Shown here: in pieces, positions 1 through 8,112 of the stretch
Numbering within the stretch: position 1 is the first letter of the stretch
How the letters are laid out: each line of letters opens with the position of its first letter
NCBI RefSeq assembly: GCF_900129395.1
Contig: NZ_FQVP01000003.1
Location: 310,001 to 374,000 of the forward strand
Direction of reading: 5' to 3'
DNA from: Pseudosulfitobacter pseudonitzschiae
Lineage (GTDB): Bacteria > Pseudomonadota > Alphaproteobacteria > Rhodobacterales > Rhodobacteraceae
DNA length: 64,000 nt
Position numbers and translations under genes: made by a program
The notes under the pieces: model-generated
Seen by the model: only the letters and a program-made list of their open reading frames with translations
Told to the model about the DNA's origin: nothing
The model's database searches: none

Positions 1-660
1 GCGGTAATACAGGTCGTCGATGTGGGGCAGACCGTCGATGTAATAGTCTTCGTTCTTGGTCAGGTGGATATAGCTGCCCTTGCTCCACTCGACGAACTTG
101 TAGGGGCCGGTGCCGATGGGCGTGGCGTTCATTTCGTTGGTGGCGTAATCGGTGCCTTCGTAGATATGCGCGGGCACGATGGGCATTGAACCCGCTTCAA
201 AGGCGTTGATGAAGGGACCGTAAGGCTCTTTCATCTTGATGACGACGGTGTTGGCATCCGGTGCCTCGACGCTTTCCACATGGCTGAAGGCCGCGCGGAA
301 ACGGGCGTGGTTGTCTTGCAGGAACTTGGTGGTGAACACCACGTCAGCGGACGAAAACGGCGCGCCGTCATGCCATGTGACACCTTCGTTCAGATGGAAG
401 GTGTAGGTCATGCCGTCTTCGGCAATTTCCCAGCTTTTGGCCAGCGACGGCTGCGGTTCCAGATCGGTGTTGTAGCGCAGCAGGCCCTCGTAGATCTGGC
501 CCGCGACCATTTGCGTCGGACCGTTCTGCACAAGGCCCAGCATCAGGCCCGGCGGCTCGGGCTGTACGATCAGGTCAAGGCGTCCGCCGTCCTGTTGTGC
601 GGCAGCACCCGTGGCCAGCATCGCGGCCACAAGGAAGGTTGTCATTTTAAGGTGTTTCAT
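1..660 (-). CDS. ABC transporter substrate-binding protein, peptide/nickel family 5 (partial, C-terminus off window)
   Basis: This is the N-terminal 220 residues of a periplasmic solute-binding protein that delivers a peptide-like or amine-containing solute to an ABC importer. The start (ATG at 660) is followed by a signal peptide ending near ATGAAAQQ. The family 5 pattern is clear: an early PEPPGL segment, LRYNTDLEPQPSLAKSWE, then YTFHL.EGVTWHDG and the SADVVFT segment. The frame is open to base 1, so the C-terminal half and probably the permeases and ATPases lie outside the window. It is 66 bp downstream of the class II aldolase on the same strand and is probably co-transcribed with it. The substrate cannot be read from sequence; the neighbouring deacetylase and aminotransferase suggest an amine or acylated amine. 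Confidence 0.9.
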   Translation of the reverse strand, partial: MKHLKMTTFLVAAMLATGAAAQQDGGRLDLIVQPEPPGLMLGLVQNGPTQMVAGQIYEGLLRYNTDLEPQPSLAKSWEIAEDGMTYTFHLNEGVTWHDGAPFSSADVVFTTKFLQDNHARFRAAFSHVESVEAPDANTVVIKMKEPYGPFINAFEAGSMPIVPAHIYEGTDYATNEMNATPIGTGPYKFVEWSKGSYIHLTKNEDYYIDGLPHIDDLYYR

Positions 661-726
661 AGTGATCGTCCCTGTTGTTTTGGGGTGACGGTTTGGCCCG
701 CTTTGGCGCGGGTCTGGGTTGTTAAT

Positions 727-1554
727 TCAGTCGGCATAGGCCGGTGCCTGCCGGTCCAATAGGCGCAGCATCGCGTCCCATTCGGGGTCGATGCCTGCGG
801 CTTCTGTCTTGTCATAGGCGCGTGCGTATTGCGCCGCCGTGTGCGCGGCCAGATCGTCGGCCAGCGGGATTGGCGTCAGCCCGGTGGACAGCGCCGCAAT
901 CTGTGCCTTGCAGGACCGTTCCAGATTGAACGCCAGCTTGACCGCTTCGGCGACCGAGCGGCCGCAGATCAGCGTGCCGTGGTTGCGCAGCAGCATAACG
1001 CTGAGATCGCCCAGATCGGCGACCAGCCGTTCGCGTTCGTCCAGATCCAACGCGATGCCTTCGTAATCATGGAAGGCGATTTTCCCGTGGAACTGCGCCG
1101 ACCATTGGTTCAGCGGCAACAGACCTTCTTGCAGCGAACTGACCGCCACACCGGCGACGGTGTGCGTGTGCAGCACGCAGGCGGCATCGTGGCGGGCCAT
1201 GTGAACGGCCGAGTGGATGGTAAAGCCTGCGGCGTTCACGCCTGCCCCATACGGGTCGTCGATGATCGCACCGGTTTCGTCGATGGTCACCAGGTTCGAT
1301 GCGGTCACTTCGTCGAACATCAGCCCGTAGGGGTTCAGCAAGAACCGCTTGGTGCCGCCCGGTCCATCGGGAAGGCGGGCCGAGATGTGGGTAAAGATGC
1401 TGTCGTCCATGCCGTTGAGCGCAATCAGTTGGTAGGCCGCTGCCAGATCGATGCGAATCTGCGACTCATCATTCGGGTCGCGACGGGTGCCAGCTTGAGC
1501 GCCACCACCGAAGGAAATCGTTTCGTCGGTCTTGGATTGCGCGGTTTTCGCCAT
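727..1554 (-). CDS. Class II aldolase/adducin family protein
   Basis: A 275-residue cytosolic protein of the class II (zinc-dependent) aldolase fold, related to fuculose-phosphate aldolase. The start at 1554 is preferred over longer in-frame options because GGAGG lies seven bases upstream. Metal-binding histidines are visible in VLHTHTVAG and in LLRNHGTLICG, and the N-terminal segment FTHISARLPDG is typical. In family members of this length the reaction is often a retro-aldol cleavage or decarboxylation of a small hydroxy acid; the substrate is not identifiable here. It is divergent from the GntR regulator and upstream of the peptide-type binding protein, so it probably belongs to the same regulon. 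Confidence 0.88.
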   Translation of the reverse strand: MAKTAQSKTDETISFGGGAQAGTRRDPNDESQIRIDLAAAYQLIALNGMDDSIFTHISARLPDGPGGTKRFLLNPYGLMFDEVTASNLVTIDETGAIIDDPYGAGVNAAGFTIHSAVHMARHDAACVLHTHTVAGVAVSSLQEGLLPLNQWSAQFHGKIAFHDYEGIALDLDERERLVADLGDLSVMLLRNHGTLICGRSVAEAVKLAFNLERSCKAQIAALSTGLTPIPLADDLAAHTAAQYARAYDKTEAAGIDPEWDAMLRLLDRQAPAYAD

Positions 1555-1624
1555 GCTGGGGCCTCCAAAGGACATTGCATCATTGGGGACAGAAGATTGC
1601 CTTGAAGGCCATGAGTCAAGAAGA

Positions 1625-1634
1625 TTGTCGACAA
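1625..1634. promoter_or_regulatory. Candidate GntR/FCD operator TTGTCGACAA
   Basis: A perfect 10-bp palindrome, TTGT-CG-ACAA, lies in the 151-bp gap between the divergent aldolase and gntR starts. FadR/FCD-type regulators are known to use TTGT-N2-ACAA-like half-sites, so this is the natural binding site for the neighbouring regulator. A further ACAA half-site follows at 1638-1641. The assignment is by pattern and position only. Confidence 0.5.
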
Positions 1635-1705
1635 ACGACAAATCGTCAGTTACCAAAAACGGGTAAAGCTGCGGATCTGGGCAGCGTGGTTTCACGGAGA
1701 AAAGA

Positions 1706-2401
1706 GTGTTGGCTGAACACCGCGGATTTGTTCCTCTCAATCGCGATGGTCTTGTGGACCGGGTGGCCAAAACTTTGGTCGATGCGATCCTTGCGGGCGG
1801 CATTCCACCGGGTGAACGGCTGGCCGAATCGACCATTGCCAAACAGATGGACCTGAGCCGTGCGCCGGTGCGCGAGGCGCTGCGTTTGCTGGAATCCTCG
1901 GGGCTGGTGGAATACCGCACAAACCGTGGGTTCTTTGTCAAAGTGGTGTCCGTGACCTCGATGGCAGACCTTTATGACCTGCGCATCCTTCTGGAGACGG
2001 CGGCGATCCGGCGGCTGACCGAAATCAACGCTGACGTTGCCCTGCCTGCGCTGCGCGCGCAGGTGGCCGAGCTGCACCGGCTGGCGGGGGAGGGCGACGA
2101 CCTGATGGCCCATGTGTCGGCAGATATGCAGTTTCACCGGCTGATCTGCGAGCATTCAGGCAATCAGCGGTTCCTGCAACTGTTCGACCAAATCGCCAAC
2201 GAGACAAAGCTCGGGCTGCTGGTGATCGGGCGGCTGTATGACGATCCGCACGAGATGGCCGGAACGCACGATCCGATTGTGGAGGCTGTCGCGCTTGGGG
2301 ATGCGAACCGTGCGGCGGGCGCCATCGACTATCACATTCGCGTCGCCAAAGAGATGGTCACGCAACATTTCCATGACCAGCAAGAGGGCAAACCGGAATG
2401 A
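1706..2401 (+). CDS. GntR family transcriptional regulator, FadR/FCD type
   Basis: A 231-residue repressor-type regulator. The start is GTG at 1706, with GGAG six bases upstream; no ATG fits better. Residues about 15-80 form the winged helix-turn-helix, with AKQMDLSRAPVREALRLLE as the recognition region; residues about 95-215 form the all-helical FCD effector domain (YDLRILLETAAIRRL, FHRLICEHSGN), including histidines that usually hold a metal. The stop overlaps the next start (ATGA), so it is translationally coupled to the deacetylase. It probably controls both this rightward operon and the divergent aldolase/transporter operon in response to a carboxylate or amine-derived ligand. Confidence 0.92.
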   Translation: MLAEHRGFVPLNRDGLVDRVAKTLVDAILAGGIPPGERLAESTIAKQMDLSRAPVREALRLLESSGLVEYRTNRGFFVKVVSVTSMADLYDLRILLETAAIRRLTEINADVALPALRAQVAELHRLAGEGDDLMAHVSADMQFHRLICEHSGNQRFLQLFDQIANETKLGLLVIGRLYDDPHEMAGTHDPIVEAVALGDANRAAGAIDYHIRVAKEMVTQHFHDQQEGKPE

Positions 2402-3432
2402 AATGTTTCTACGCCAAAAAGACCGAGGCGCACGATCCTGCGTTTCGTCTGTATATGGGCAATATGGCCCGCAACGCCGAACAGGCCGAACGGGCGCGGT
2501 TGTTGCTGGCGGGGCTGGACCGGCTGGACATGCCGGTGACCGAACCGGGCGAGGTGCCACGCGCGCTGCTGGAAAAGGTCCACACGCCCGAGCTTCTGGC
2601 CTTTCTCGAAACCGGCTGGGATGAATGGAAGGCGCTGGAAGGTTCTGGCCCCGAGGTGGTGCCGAACGTGCACGCGCTGAACAAGGAGCGCACCTATCCC
2701 AAACATATCGTGGGCAAGGCCGGCTGGCATATGGGGGACACATCCGCGCCGCTGGGCAAGAATTCGTGGCAGGCGACGCTGGGTGCTGCCGCGGCTGCCT
2801 ATGACGCGGCACAGGCGGTTCTGGACGGTGATAACGTGGCCTATGCGCTGTGCCGCCCGCCGGGGCATCACAGTTCGGCGGACATCGTTGCGGGGCACTG
2901 CATGATCAACTGCGCCGCCGTCGCAGCCGAGACGCTGCGCGAAACCCATGGCCGCGTTGCGGTGCTGGACATCGACGTGCACCACGGCAATGGCACGCAG
3001 GACATCTTTTACGAACGCGATGACGTTCTGTTCGTTTCGATCCATGCCACGCCAGAAACCTATTACCCGTTCTTTGTGGGCTATGACCACGAAACAGGGC
3101 GCGGTGCAGGCAAGGGGTACAACCTGAACATCCCGCTGGCACAAAGCACCGGCGACGACGGATGGTGCGATGCGGTGGCGACAGGGCTTGACCGCGTGGC
3201 CTCTTTTAAGCCTGATGCGCTCGTTGTAAGCCTTGGGCTGGATGCACATGAAAACGACCCCCTCAAGGGGTTGCAGGTGACCTTTGACGGCTTTTCCCGC
3301 GCGGGGGGCATGATTGCCGCCGCCGGGTTGCCAACGGTTCTGGTGCAAGAGGGCGGGTATCTTTCGCCTGACCTGACCACTTCGCTTGTCGCATTTCTGG
3401 CCGGATACACCGGACGGGACATGCAATTCTGA
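2398..3432 (+). CDS. Histone deacetylase-family acetylpolyamine amidohydrolase
   Basis: A 344-residue zinc hydrolase of the arginase/deacetylase fold. The active site is intact: tandem histidines H157-H158 in RPPGHHS, zinc ligands D193 and H195 in DIDVHHGNGTQ, D282 in LGLDAHENDP, and the transition-state tyrosine Y321 in EGGYL. The segment after H195 (DIFYERDDV, YPFFVGYDHETGRGAGKGYN) is closer to bacterial acetylpolyamine amidohydrolases than to AcuC. The expected reaction is removal of acetate from an acetylated polyamine or similar amide. It overlaps gntR by four bases and is followed 43 bp later by an aminotransferase that could take the freed primary amine. A different acylamide substrate is possible. 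Confidence 0.85.
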   Translation: MKCFYAKKTEAHDPAFRLYMGNMARNAEQAERARLLLAGLDRLDMPVTEPGEVPRALLEKVHTPELLAFLETGWDEWKALEGSGPEVVPNVHALNKERTYPKHIVGKAGWHMGDTSAPLGKNSWQATLGAAAAAYDAAQAVLDGDNVAYALCRPPGHHSSADIVAGHCMINCAAVAAETLRETHGRVAVLDIDVHHGNGTQDIFYERDDVLFVSIHATPETYYPFFVGYDHETGRGAGKGYNLNIPLAQSTGDDGWCDAVATGLDRVASFKPDALVVSLGLDAHENDPLKGLQVTFDGFSRAGGMIAAAGLPTVLVQEGGYLSPDLTTSLVAFLAGYTGRDMQF

Positions 3433-3475
3433 AACTGGCGCACCCTTGCGCCGCTCTGACCGACGGGAAACAGAC

Positions 3476-4858
3476 ATGAACATTCGTTCGAACTCGCTGC
3501 AAGAAACCGACATTGCCTATCAGCTGCACCCCTACACCAACGCGCGGGTGCACGAGGAGCAGGGCCCGATGATCATCACCAAGGGTGACGGTTGCTATGT
3601 CTATGACAGCGAGGGCAAGAAATACCTTGAAGGGTTGGCGGGCCTGTGGTCGGTCGCGGTCGGCTTTTCGCAGCCGCGCCTGGTCGAAGCGGCGGCCAAG
3701 CAGATGGCCGAGCTGCCCTATATCCAGAACTTTGCCCACAAGGCGCACGCGCCGGGCATCCTGCTGGCCGAAAAGCTGGTGGAAATGACGCCCGAGCATC
3801 TGACCAAGGTGTTCTACACAAACTCCGGTTCCGAGGCGAACGACACGGTCGTCAAATTCGTCTGGTTCATGAATAACATGCTGGGCCGGCCGAAGAAAAA
3901 GAAATTCCTGGCCCGCAACAAAGGCTATCACGGCATCACCATCGCCTCGGGGTCGCTGACTGGTCTGCCGGGCAACCAGCGCGGTTTTGACCTGCCGGCG
4001 ATTCCCGTCGTGCACCTGACCTGCCCGCATCACTACCGCTGGGCCAATGAGGGCGAGAGCGAGACCGAGTTCACCGCGCGCCTGCTGAAAGAGGCCGAGG
4101 ACACCATTCTGGCCGAAGACCCCGATACAATCGCGGCCTTCATCGGCGAGCCGGTGATGGGTGCCGGTGGCGTCATGACCCCGCCCGAAGGCTACTGGCC
4201 GGGCATCGAGGCGCTGTGCCGCAAATATGACATCCTGCTGGTGTCCGACGAGGTCATCAACGGCTTTGGCCGCACCGGCCAGCCGTTCGGTTGCCAGACT
4301 TACGGCTTCACCCCCGATATTCTGGTGACTTCGAAACAGCTGACGTCGTCCTATATGCCGCTGGCGGCGATCCTGATGACCGATGCGGTGTACCAGGTCA
4401 TCGCGGATTACACCGCCGAACTGGGCACGCTGGGCCACGGCTTTACCGCAGGTGGTAACCCCGTTGCCTGTGCTGTGGGCATCGAGAACCTGAACATCAT
4501 TCAGGAAGATGACCTGATGGGCAACGCCGCGCGCCTGTCGGACCGGCTGCAGTCGGGTCTGCGGGCGTTTTCGGATCACCCGCTGGTGGGTGAAGTGCGC
4601 GGCGTTGGCCTGATCGCGGGCGTCGAGCTGGTGCGTGACAAGGAAACCAAAGCGTTGTTTGAACCGGCCGGCAAGATCTGCGCCATGGCGGCCAAGTTCG
4701 CCGCAGAGGAAGGTCTGATCATCCGCAACATCTACGAGACAATCGGCATTTGCCCGCCGTTGATCATCACGGCAGAGCAGATTGACGAGTTGCTGGAAAA
4801 ACTGGGCCGCGCGCTGGACCGGACACTGGAATGGGCCAAGGCCGAAGGGCTGAAGTAA
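3476..4858 (+). CDS. Class III (omega-amino) aminotransferase, PLP-dependent
   Basis: A 460-residue fold-type I aminotransferase of the putrescine/taurine/omega-amino-acid:pyruvate group. The cofactor signature is complete: SGSEAND at 117-123 for phosphate binding, D258 in VSDEVINGFGRTG, and the Schiff-base lysine K287 in TSKQLTSSYMPL. The start at 3476 is chosen because it gives the family's usual N-terminus (SLQETDIAYQLHPYTN); an upstream in-frame ATG lies inside the previous gene. Following an acetylpolyamine deacetylase, a role in transaminating the freed primary amine to an aldehyde, with pyruvate as acceptor, is the simplest reading. The amine specificity is inferred, not seen. Confidence 0.85.
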   Translation: MNIRSNSLQETDIAYQLHPYTNARVHEEQGPMIITKGDGCYVYDSEGKKYLEGLAGLWSVAVGFSQPRLVEAAAKQMAELPYIQNFAHKAHAPGILLAEKLVEMTPEHLTKVFYTNSGSEANDTVVKFVWFMNNMLGRPKKKKFLARNKGYHGITIASGSLTGLPGNQRGFDLPAIPVVHLTCPHHYRWANEGESETEFTARLLKEAEDTILAEDPDTIAAFIGEPVMGAGGVMTPPEGYWPGIEALCRKYDILLVSDEVINGFGRTGQPFGCQTYGFTPDILVTSKQLTSSYMPLAAILMTDAVYQVIADYTAELGTLGHGFTAGGNPVACAVGIENLNIIQEDDLMGNAARLSDRLQSGLRAFSDHPLVGEVRGVGLIAGVELVRDKETKALFEPAGKICAMAAKFAAEEGLIIRNIYETIGICPPLIITAEQIDELLEKLGRALDRTLEWAKAEGLK

Positions 4859-4873
4859 ACCGATACGGGGTTC

Positions 4874-4932
4874 AGGGGGCGCTGCCCCTCGCGCCTCACG
4901 GCGCGCCCCCGGAGTTTATCCGGCAAGATGAA
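4874..4932 (+). repeat. Two-hairpin intergenic repeat, copy 1
   Basis: Directly after the aminotransferase stop, a GGGGC-GCT-GCCCC hairpin is followed by GCGCC-TCAC-GGCGC and the tail CCCCCGGAGTTTATCC-GGCAAGATGAAG. The same arrangement, with the same tail, occurs at 50289-50347, and a variant at 24640-24694. It abuts a true terminator at 4934. It looks like a REP-like dispersed palindromic element found at gene 3' ends. Confidence 0.75.
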
Positions 4933-4933
4933 G

Positions 4934-4963
4934 AAAGGCCCCGCGCGATTGTGCGGGGCCTTT
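4934..4963. terminator. Bidirectional rho-independent terminator
   Basis: A perfect 11-bp stem, AAAGGCCCCGC (4934-4944) with GCGGGGCCTTT (4953-4963), encloses an 8-base loop. The A-run on one side and T-run on the other let it work on both strands. It sits between the convergent aminotransferase and serine hydrolase genes, where a shared terminator is expected. Confidence 0.85.
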
Positions 4964-4968
4964 GACGT

Positions 4969-6237
4969 TTAGTCGGCGTGGCTGTCCGCGATGGTCGCAT
5001 AGGCCAGATTCTTGAAGATCGTGCGCAGCGGGCCGCGGTTGGCCGGTGACTGGATCATCAGCAGCGCGATCATGTCTTCGGCGGGATCGGCGTAATAACC
5101 GGTGCCAGCCGCACCGCCCCAGTTGTAATCGCCCTTGGTGCCGAAGGAGGGCGCGTTGCCGTCTTCCAGACGCACGCCATATCCCAGGCCAAAGCCATAA
5201 CCGGGGCCGGGCAGGTAGTATTTGCCGGGCGTGATCCCGTCGAGCTGGTTCGAGGTCATCAGCTGCACGGTTTTGGGCGACAACAGGCGGGTGCCGTTCA
5301 ACTCGCCCCCGTTCAGCATCATCTGCGCGAACTTGGCATAGTCGTGCACGGTGGACATCAGCCCGCCGCCGCCCGACTGGTTGGGCTTGCGCACGCGCGG
5401 ATCGAAAATGTCCCCGGCACCCAATTGGGCCTGATCGGGGAAGGCTTCGGCGATGCGGGGGTAATCCGCCTCATCGTCCACGTAGAACGCCGTGTCGGTC
5501 ATGCCCAGAGGCTCAAAGATGCGCGCGGTCATGAACTCTTCCAGGCTCTGGCCCGAAATGGTTTCGATCACCGCACCCAGCACGTCGGTCGAACGCGAGT
5601 ATTCCCATGTTGTGCCGGGATCATGCTCCAGCGGCAGGCTGGCCAGCAGATTGGCCTGTTCGATGCCGGTGTTCTCGGACGACCAGACGTCGGCGGCGTT
5701 ATAGGCATCGCGCGCCGGCCCCGCGCCGAAGAATCCGTAAGTCAGCCCAGAGGTGTGGCGCATCAGGTCGCGGATGGTCATCACACCCTTGGCCGGGCGG
5801 GTCACCGGTTTGCCCTCGGCGTCGGTCTCGCCGGTGACAACGGTCATATCCTTGAAGGCGGGCAGATAGGTGGCAACCGGTGCCTCCAGCAGCAACCGGC
5901 CTTCCTCGACCAGCATCATCGCGGCGACGGTGGTGATCGGCTTGGTCATGGAATAGATGCGAAAAATCGCGTCCTCGGTCATCGGTTCACCATCGGGGGT
6001 GATCTTGCCCATGGTCGACAGGTGCGCGATCTGGCCATCGCGGATCAGCATGATAACGGCACCGGGTGTCATCCCCTTGTCCACCATCGCGCCGAATGTG
6101 GCGTCCATCCGTGCGACCCGCTCGGGGTCCAGTCCCAGGGCCGCAGCGTCGCCGCGTGGCAGGTCCTCGGCCCAGCCCGCCGTGACGCCCGCAAGGACAA
6201 GTGCGCCGGCCGCAAAGCCGGTTTTCAGCATGTTCAT
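4969..6237 (-). CDS. Exported serine hydrolase, beta-lactamase/family VIII esterase type
   Basis: A 422-residue serine hydrolase of the class C beta-lactamase superfamily. The start at 6237 has GGAGGAG upstream, and the first 23 residues are a signal peptide (cleavage near GWA-ED), so the enzyme acts in the periplasm. The nucleophile motif S-M-T-K is at 96-99 and the second catalytic element is WEYSRSTDVLG; the YS pattern in place of YxN is typical of family VIII carboxylesterases such as EstB rather than of true beta-lactamases. The closing motif region includes YNWGGAAGTGYYADP. Likely an esterase acting on small esters; beta-lactam hydrolysis is not supported. It is divergent from ribB. Confidence 0.85.
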   Translation of the reverse strand: MNMLKTGFAAGALVLAGVTAGWAEDLPRGDAAALGLDPERVARMDATFGAMVDKGMTPGAVIMLIRDGQIAHLSTMGKITPDGEPMTEDAIFRIYSMTKPITTVAAMMLVEEGRLLLEAPVATYLPAFKDMTVVTGETDAEGKPVTRPAKGVMTIRDLMRHTSGLTYGFFGAGPARDAYNAADVWSSENTGIEQANLLASLPLEHDPGTTWEYSRSTDVLGAVIETISGQSLEEFMTARIFEPLGMTDTAFYVDDEADYPRIAEAFPDQAQLGAGDIFDPRVRKPNQSGGGGLMSTVHDYAKFAQMMLNGGELNGTRLLSPKTVQLMTSNQLDGITPGKYYLPGPGYGFGLGYGVRLEDGNAPSFGTKGDYNWGGAAGTGYYADPAEDMIALLMIQSPANRGPLRTIFKNLAYATIADSHAD

Positions 6238-6427
6238 ATTGTCTCCTCCCGTTTGATGCAGCCGGTTGGGGCTGCAACCGCAGGGTAGGCGGATGGGCAC
6301 GCCTGTGGCAAATTACCTTGCGGCATGTTTTCATGTGCGGGTTTGCAGAGGCCGATGTGGCCTGCCCGCACTGGCGTTTCCGCACGACAGGGCTTATCTG
6401 GCTTGCAGCATATCAAACGAGGTCCCG

Positions 6428-7561
6428 ATGTCCGACAGCAGCACCTATGAAACCCCCGGCCCCGTCGAAGGCGGCCTTGCGGGCGCGATCAGCCCTATCG
6501 AAGAGATCATCGAGGCAGCGCGGGCGGGGCAGATGTTTATCCTGGTCGACCACGAGGACCGCGAGAACGAAGGCGATTTGGTGATTCCCGCAGGCTTTGC
6601 CGATGCCAAGGCGATCAATTTCATGGCGACGCACGGGCGCGGGCTGATCTGTCTGACGCTGCCCGCCGAGCGGATCGAAGAACTGGGGCTGCCGATGATG
6701 GCCATGCACAATTCTTCGCGCCACGAGACGGCATTTACCGTCAGCATCGAGGCACGCGAGGGGGTAAGCACGGGCATTTCCGCAGCCGACCGCGCGCTGA
6801 CCGTGGCCACCGCGATCAACCCGCAGGCAGGGCAGGCCGATATCGCCACGCCCGGCCACGTGTTCCCGCTGCGTGCGCGTCCCGGAGGCGTGCTGGTGCG
6901 GGCCGGTCACACCGAAGCAGGCTGTGACGTCGCGCGGCTGGCGGGGCATTATCCGGCCTCGGTCATTTGCGAGATCATGAAGCCCAACGGCGAAATGGCG
7001 CGGCTGCCCGATCTGGTGGACTATGCCGCCGAACACGGGCTGAAGATCGGCACCATCAGCGACCTGATCGCCTATCGTCGGCGCCACGACAATCTGGTGG
7101 ACCAGACCGATGCGCGCATGGTCACCTCGGAATTCGGCGGCGAATGGGACATGCGGATTTTCACCGATCAGACCTTTGGCGTTGAACACGTCGCACTGAT
7201 CAAGGGCGATATTACCACGTCGGAACCTGTGCTGGTGCGCACCCATGCGCTGGATGTGTCGACGGATGTGCTGGGTCTTGGACCGACGCCCGCCAGCGAG
7301 CTGCCGCGCGCGATGGAGATCATTGCGAAAGAGGGGCGCGGGGTTGTGTGCCTGTTCCGCCAGCCGCGCAAAACCCTGACCGAGGTCGAAGAAGAGGGCC
7401 CGCGCACGGTCAAGAACACCGGTCTGGGGGCGCAAATCCTGTCGAACCTGGGGCTGACCCAGCTGATCCTGCTGACGGATCACCCGCAAACGCGGTATGT
7501 GGGGCTGGATTCCTACAACCTAGAAATCACGGGCACCCGCCCGATCATGGGAGACGCCTGA
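6428..7561 (+). CDS. ribB: 3,4-dihydroxy-2-butanone-4-phosphate synthase with degenerate GTP cyclohydrolase II domain
   Basis: A 377-residue RibBA-length protein. Residues about 20-222 are a complete RibB domain: DHEDRENEGD at 41-50, TPGHVFPL at 141-148, and the RAGHTEA segment, which makes dihydroxybutanone phosphate from ribulose 5-phosphate. Residues about 230-377 align to GTP cyclohydrolase II, but the zinc-binding CLTGD...C-x-C cluster is absent (the region reads THALDVSTDVLG) and the catalytic QEGRG segment is altered. This half is therefore probably inactive, as in other alphaproteobacterial RibB proteins, and a separate ribA is expected elsewhere. The stop overlaps the ribH start. No FMN riboswitch was seen in the 190-bp leader. 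Confidence 0.9.
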   Translation: MSDSSTYETPGPVEGGLAGAISPIEEIIEAARAGQMFILVDHEDRENEGDLVIPAGFADAKAINFMATHGRGLICLTLPAERIEELGLPMMAMHNSSRHETAFTVSIEAREGVSTGISAADRALTVATAINPQAGQADIATPGHVFPLRARPGGVLVRAGHTEAGCDVARLAGHYPASVICEIMKPNGEMARLPDLVDYAAEHGLKIGTISDLIAYRRRHDNLVDQTDARMVTSEFGGEWDMRIFTDQTFGVEHVALIKGDITTSEPVLVRTHALDVSTDVLGLGPTPASELPRAMEIIAKEGRGVVCLFRQPRKTLTEVEEEGPRTVKNTGLGAQILSNLGLTQLILLTDHPQTRYVGLDSYNLEITGTRPIMGDA

Positions 7562-8112
7562 TGGCCGGCAACGAACAACATTACGTCCTGGAGCGCCCCA
7601 GCTTTGACCGGCCGGTGAAAATCCTGATTGTCGTGTCCCCGTATTACAAGGACATCGCCGACAACCTGGTCGCCGGTGCCAAGGCCGAGATCGAGGCCGC
7701 TGGCGGCACCTGGGAGCTGGTCGAGATGCCCGGCGCGCTGGAAATTCCCACCGCCATCGGGATTTCGGACCGGGCGTCGAACTTTGACGGCTATGTCGCA
7801 CTGGGCTGCGTCATTCGCGGTGAAACCACGCACTATGAAACCGTCTGCAACGACAGCAGCCGCGCGCTGCAACTGTTGGGTTTGCAGGGGTTGTGCATCG
7901 GCAACGGCATCCTGACGGTTGAAAACCGCGCGCAGGCCGAAGTACGCGCCGACGCCATGGGCCAGAACAAGGGCGGCGGTGCGGCTGCTGCGGCCTTGCA
8001 TCTTGTTGCACTCGCCCGTAAGTGGCGGGGCCAAAGCAAAGGCATCGGGTTCAAACCCGCCTCTGAGAACATCCTGCTTGCAGGCGATAACGACGGACCC
8101 ACCACAGCATGA
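7561..8112 (+). CDS. ribH: 6,7-dimethyl-8-ribityllumazine synthase
   Basis: A 183-residue lumazine synthase, the penultimate riboflavin enzyme, which condenses dihydroxybutanone phosphate with the ribitylamino-pyrimidine. Family motifs are present: VSPYYKDIADNL at the N-terminus, PGALEIP, GCVIRGETTHYE with the catalytic histidine, and GILTVENRAQAEVRA. The start ATG overlaps the ribB stop (TGATG) and its own stop overlaps nusB (ATGA), so ribB-ribH-nusB is a coupled operon. The C-terminal tail after residue 160 is longer than in the minimal family and low in conservation. Confidence 0.95.
   Translation: MAGNEQHYVLERPSFDRPVKILIVVSPYYKDIADNLVAGAKAEIEAAGGTWELVEMPGALEIPTAIGISDRASNFDGYVALGCVIRGETTHYETVCNDSSRALQLLGLQGLCIGNGILTVENRAQAEVRADAMGQNKGGGAAAAALHLVALARKWRGQSKGIGFKPASENILLAGDNDGPTTA

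Noticed and set aside
4969-6237. Antibiotic-resistance beta-lactamase
   Set aside because: The second catalytic motif is the esterase-type YS pattern and the KTG box is not evident; family VIII esterase fits better.
6238-6427. FMN riboswitch in front of ribB
   Set aside because: The conserved RFN-element core sequences were looked for and not seen in the 190-bp leader.
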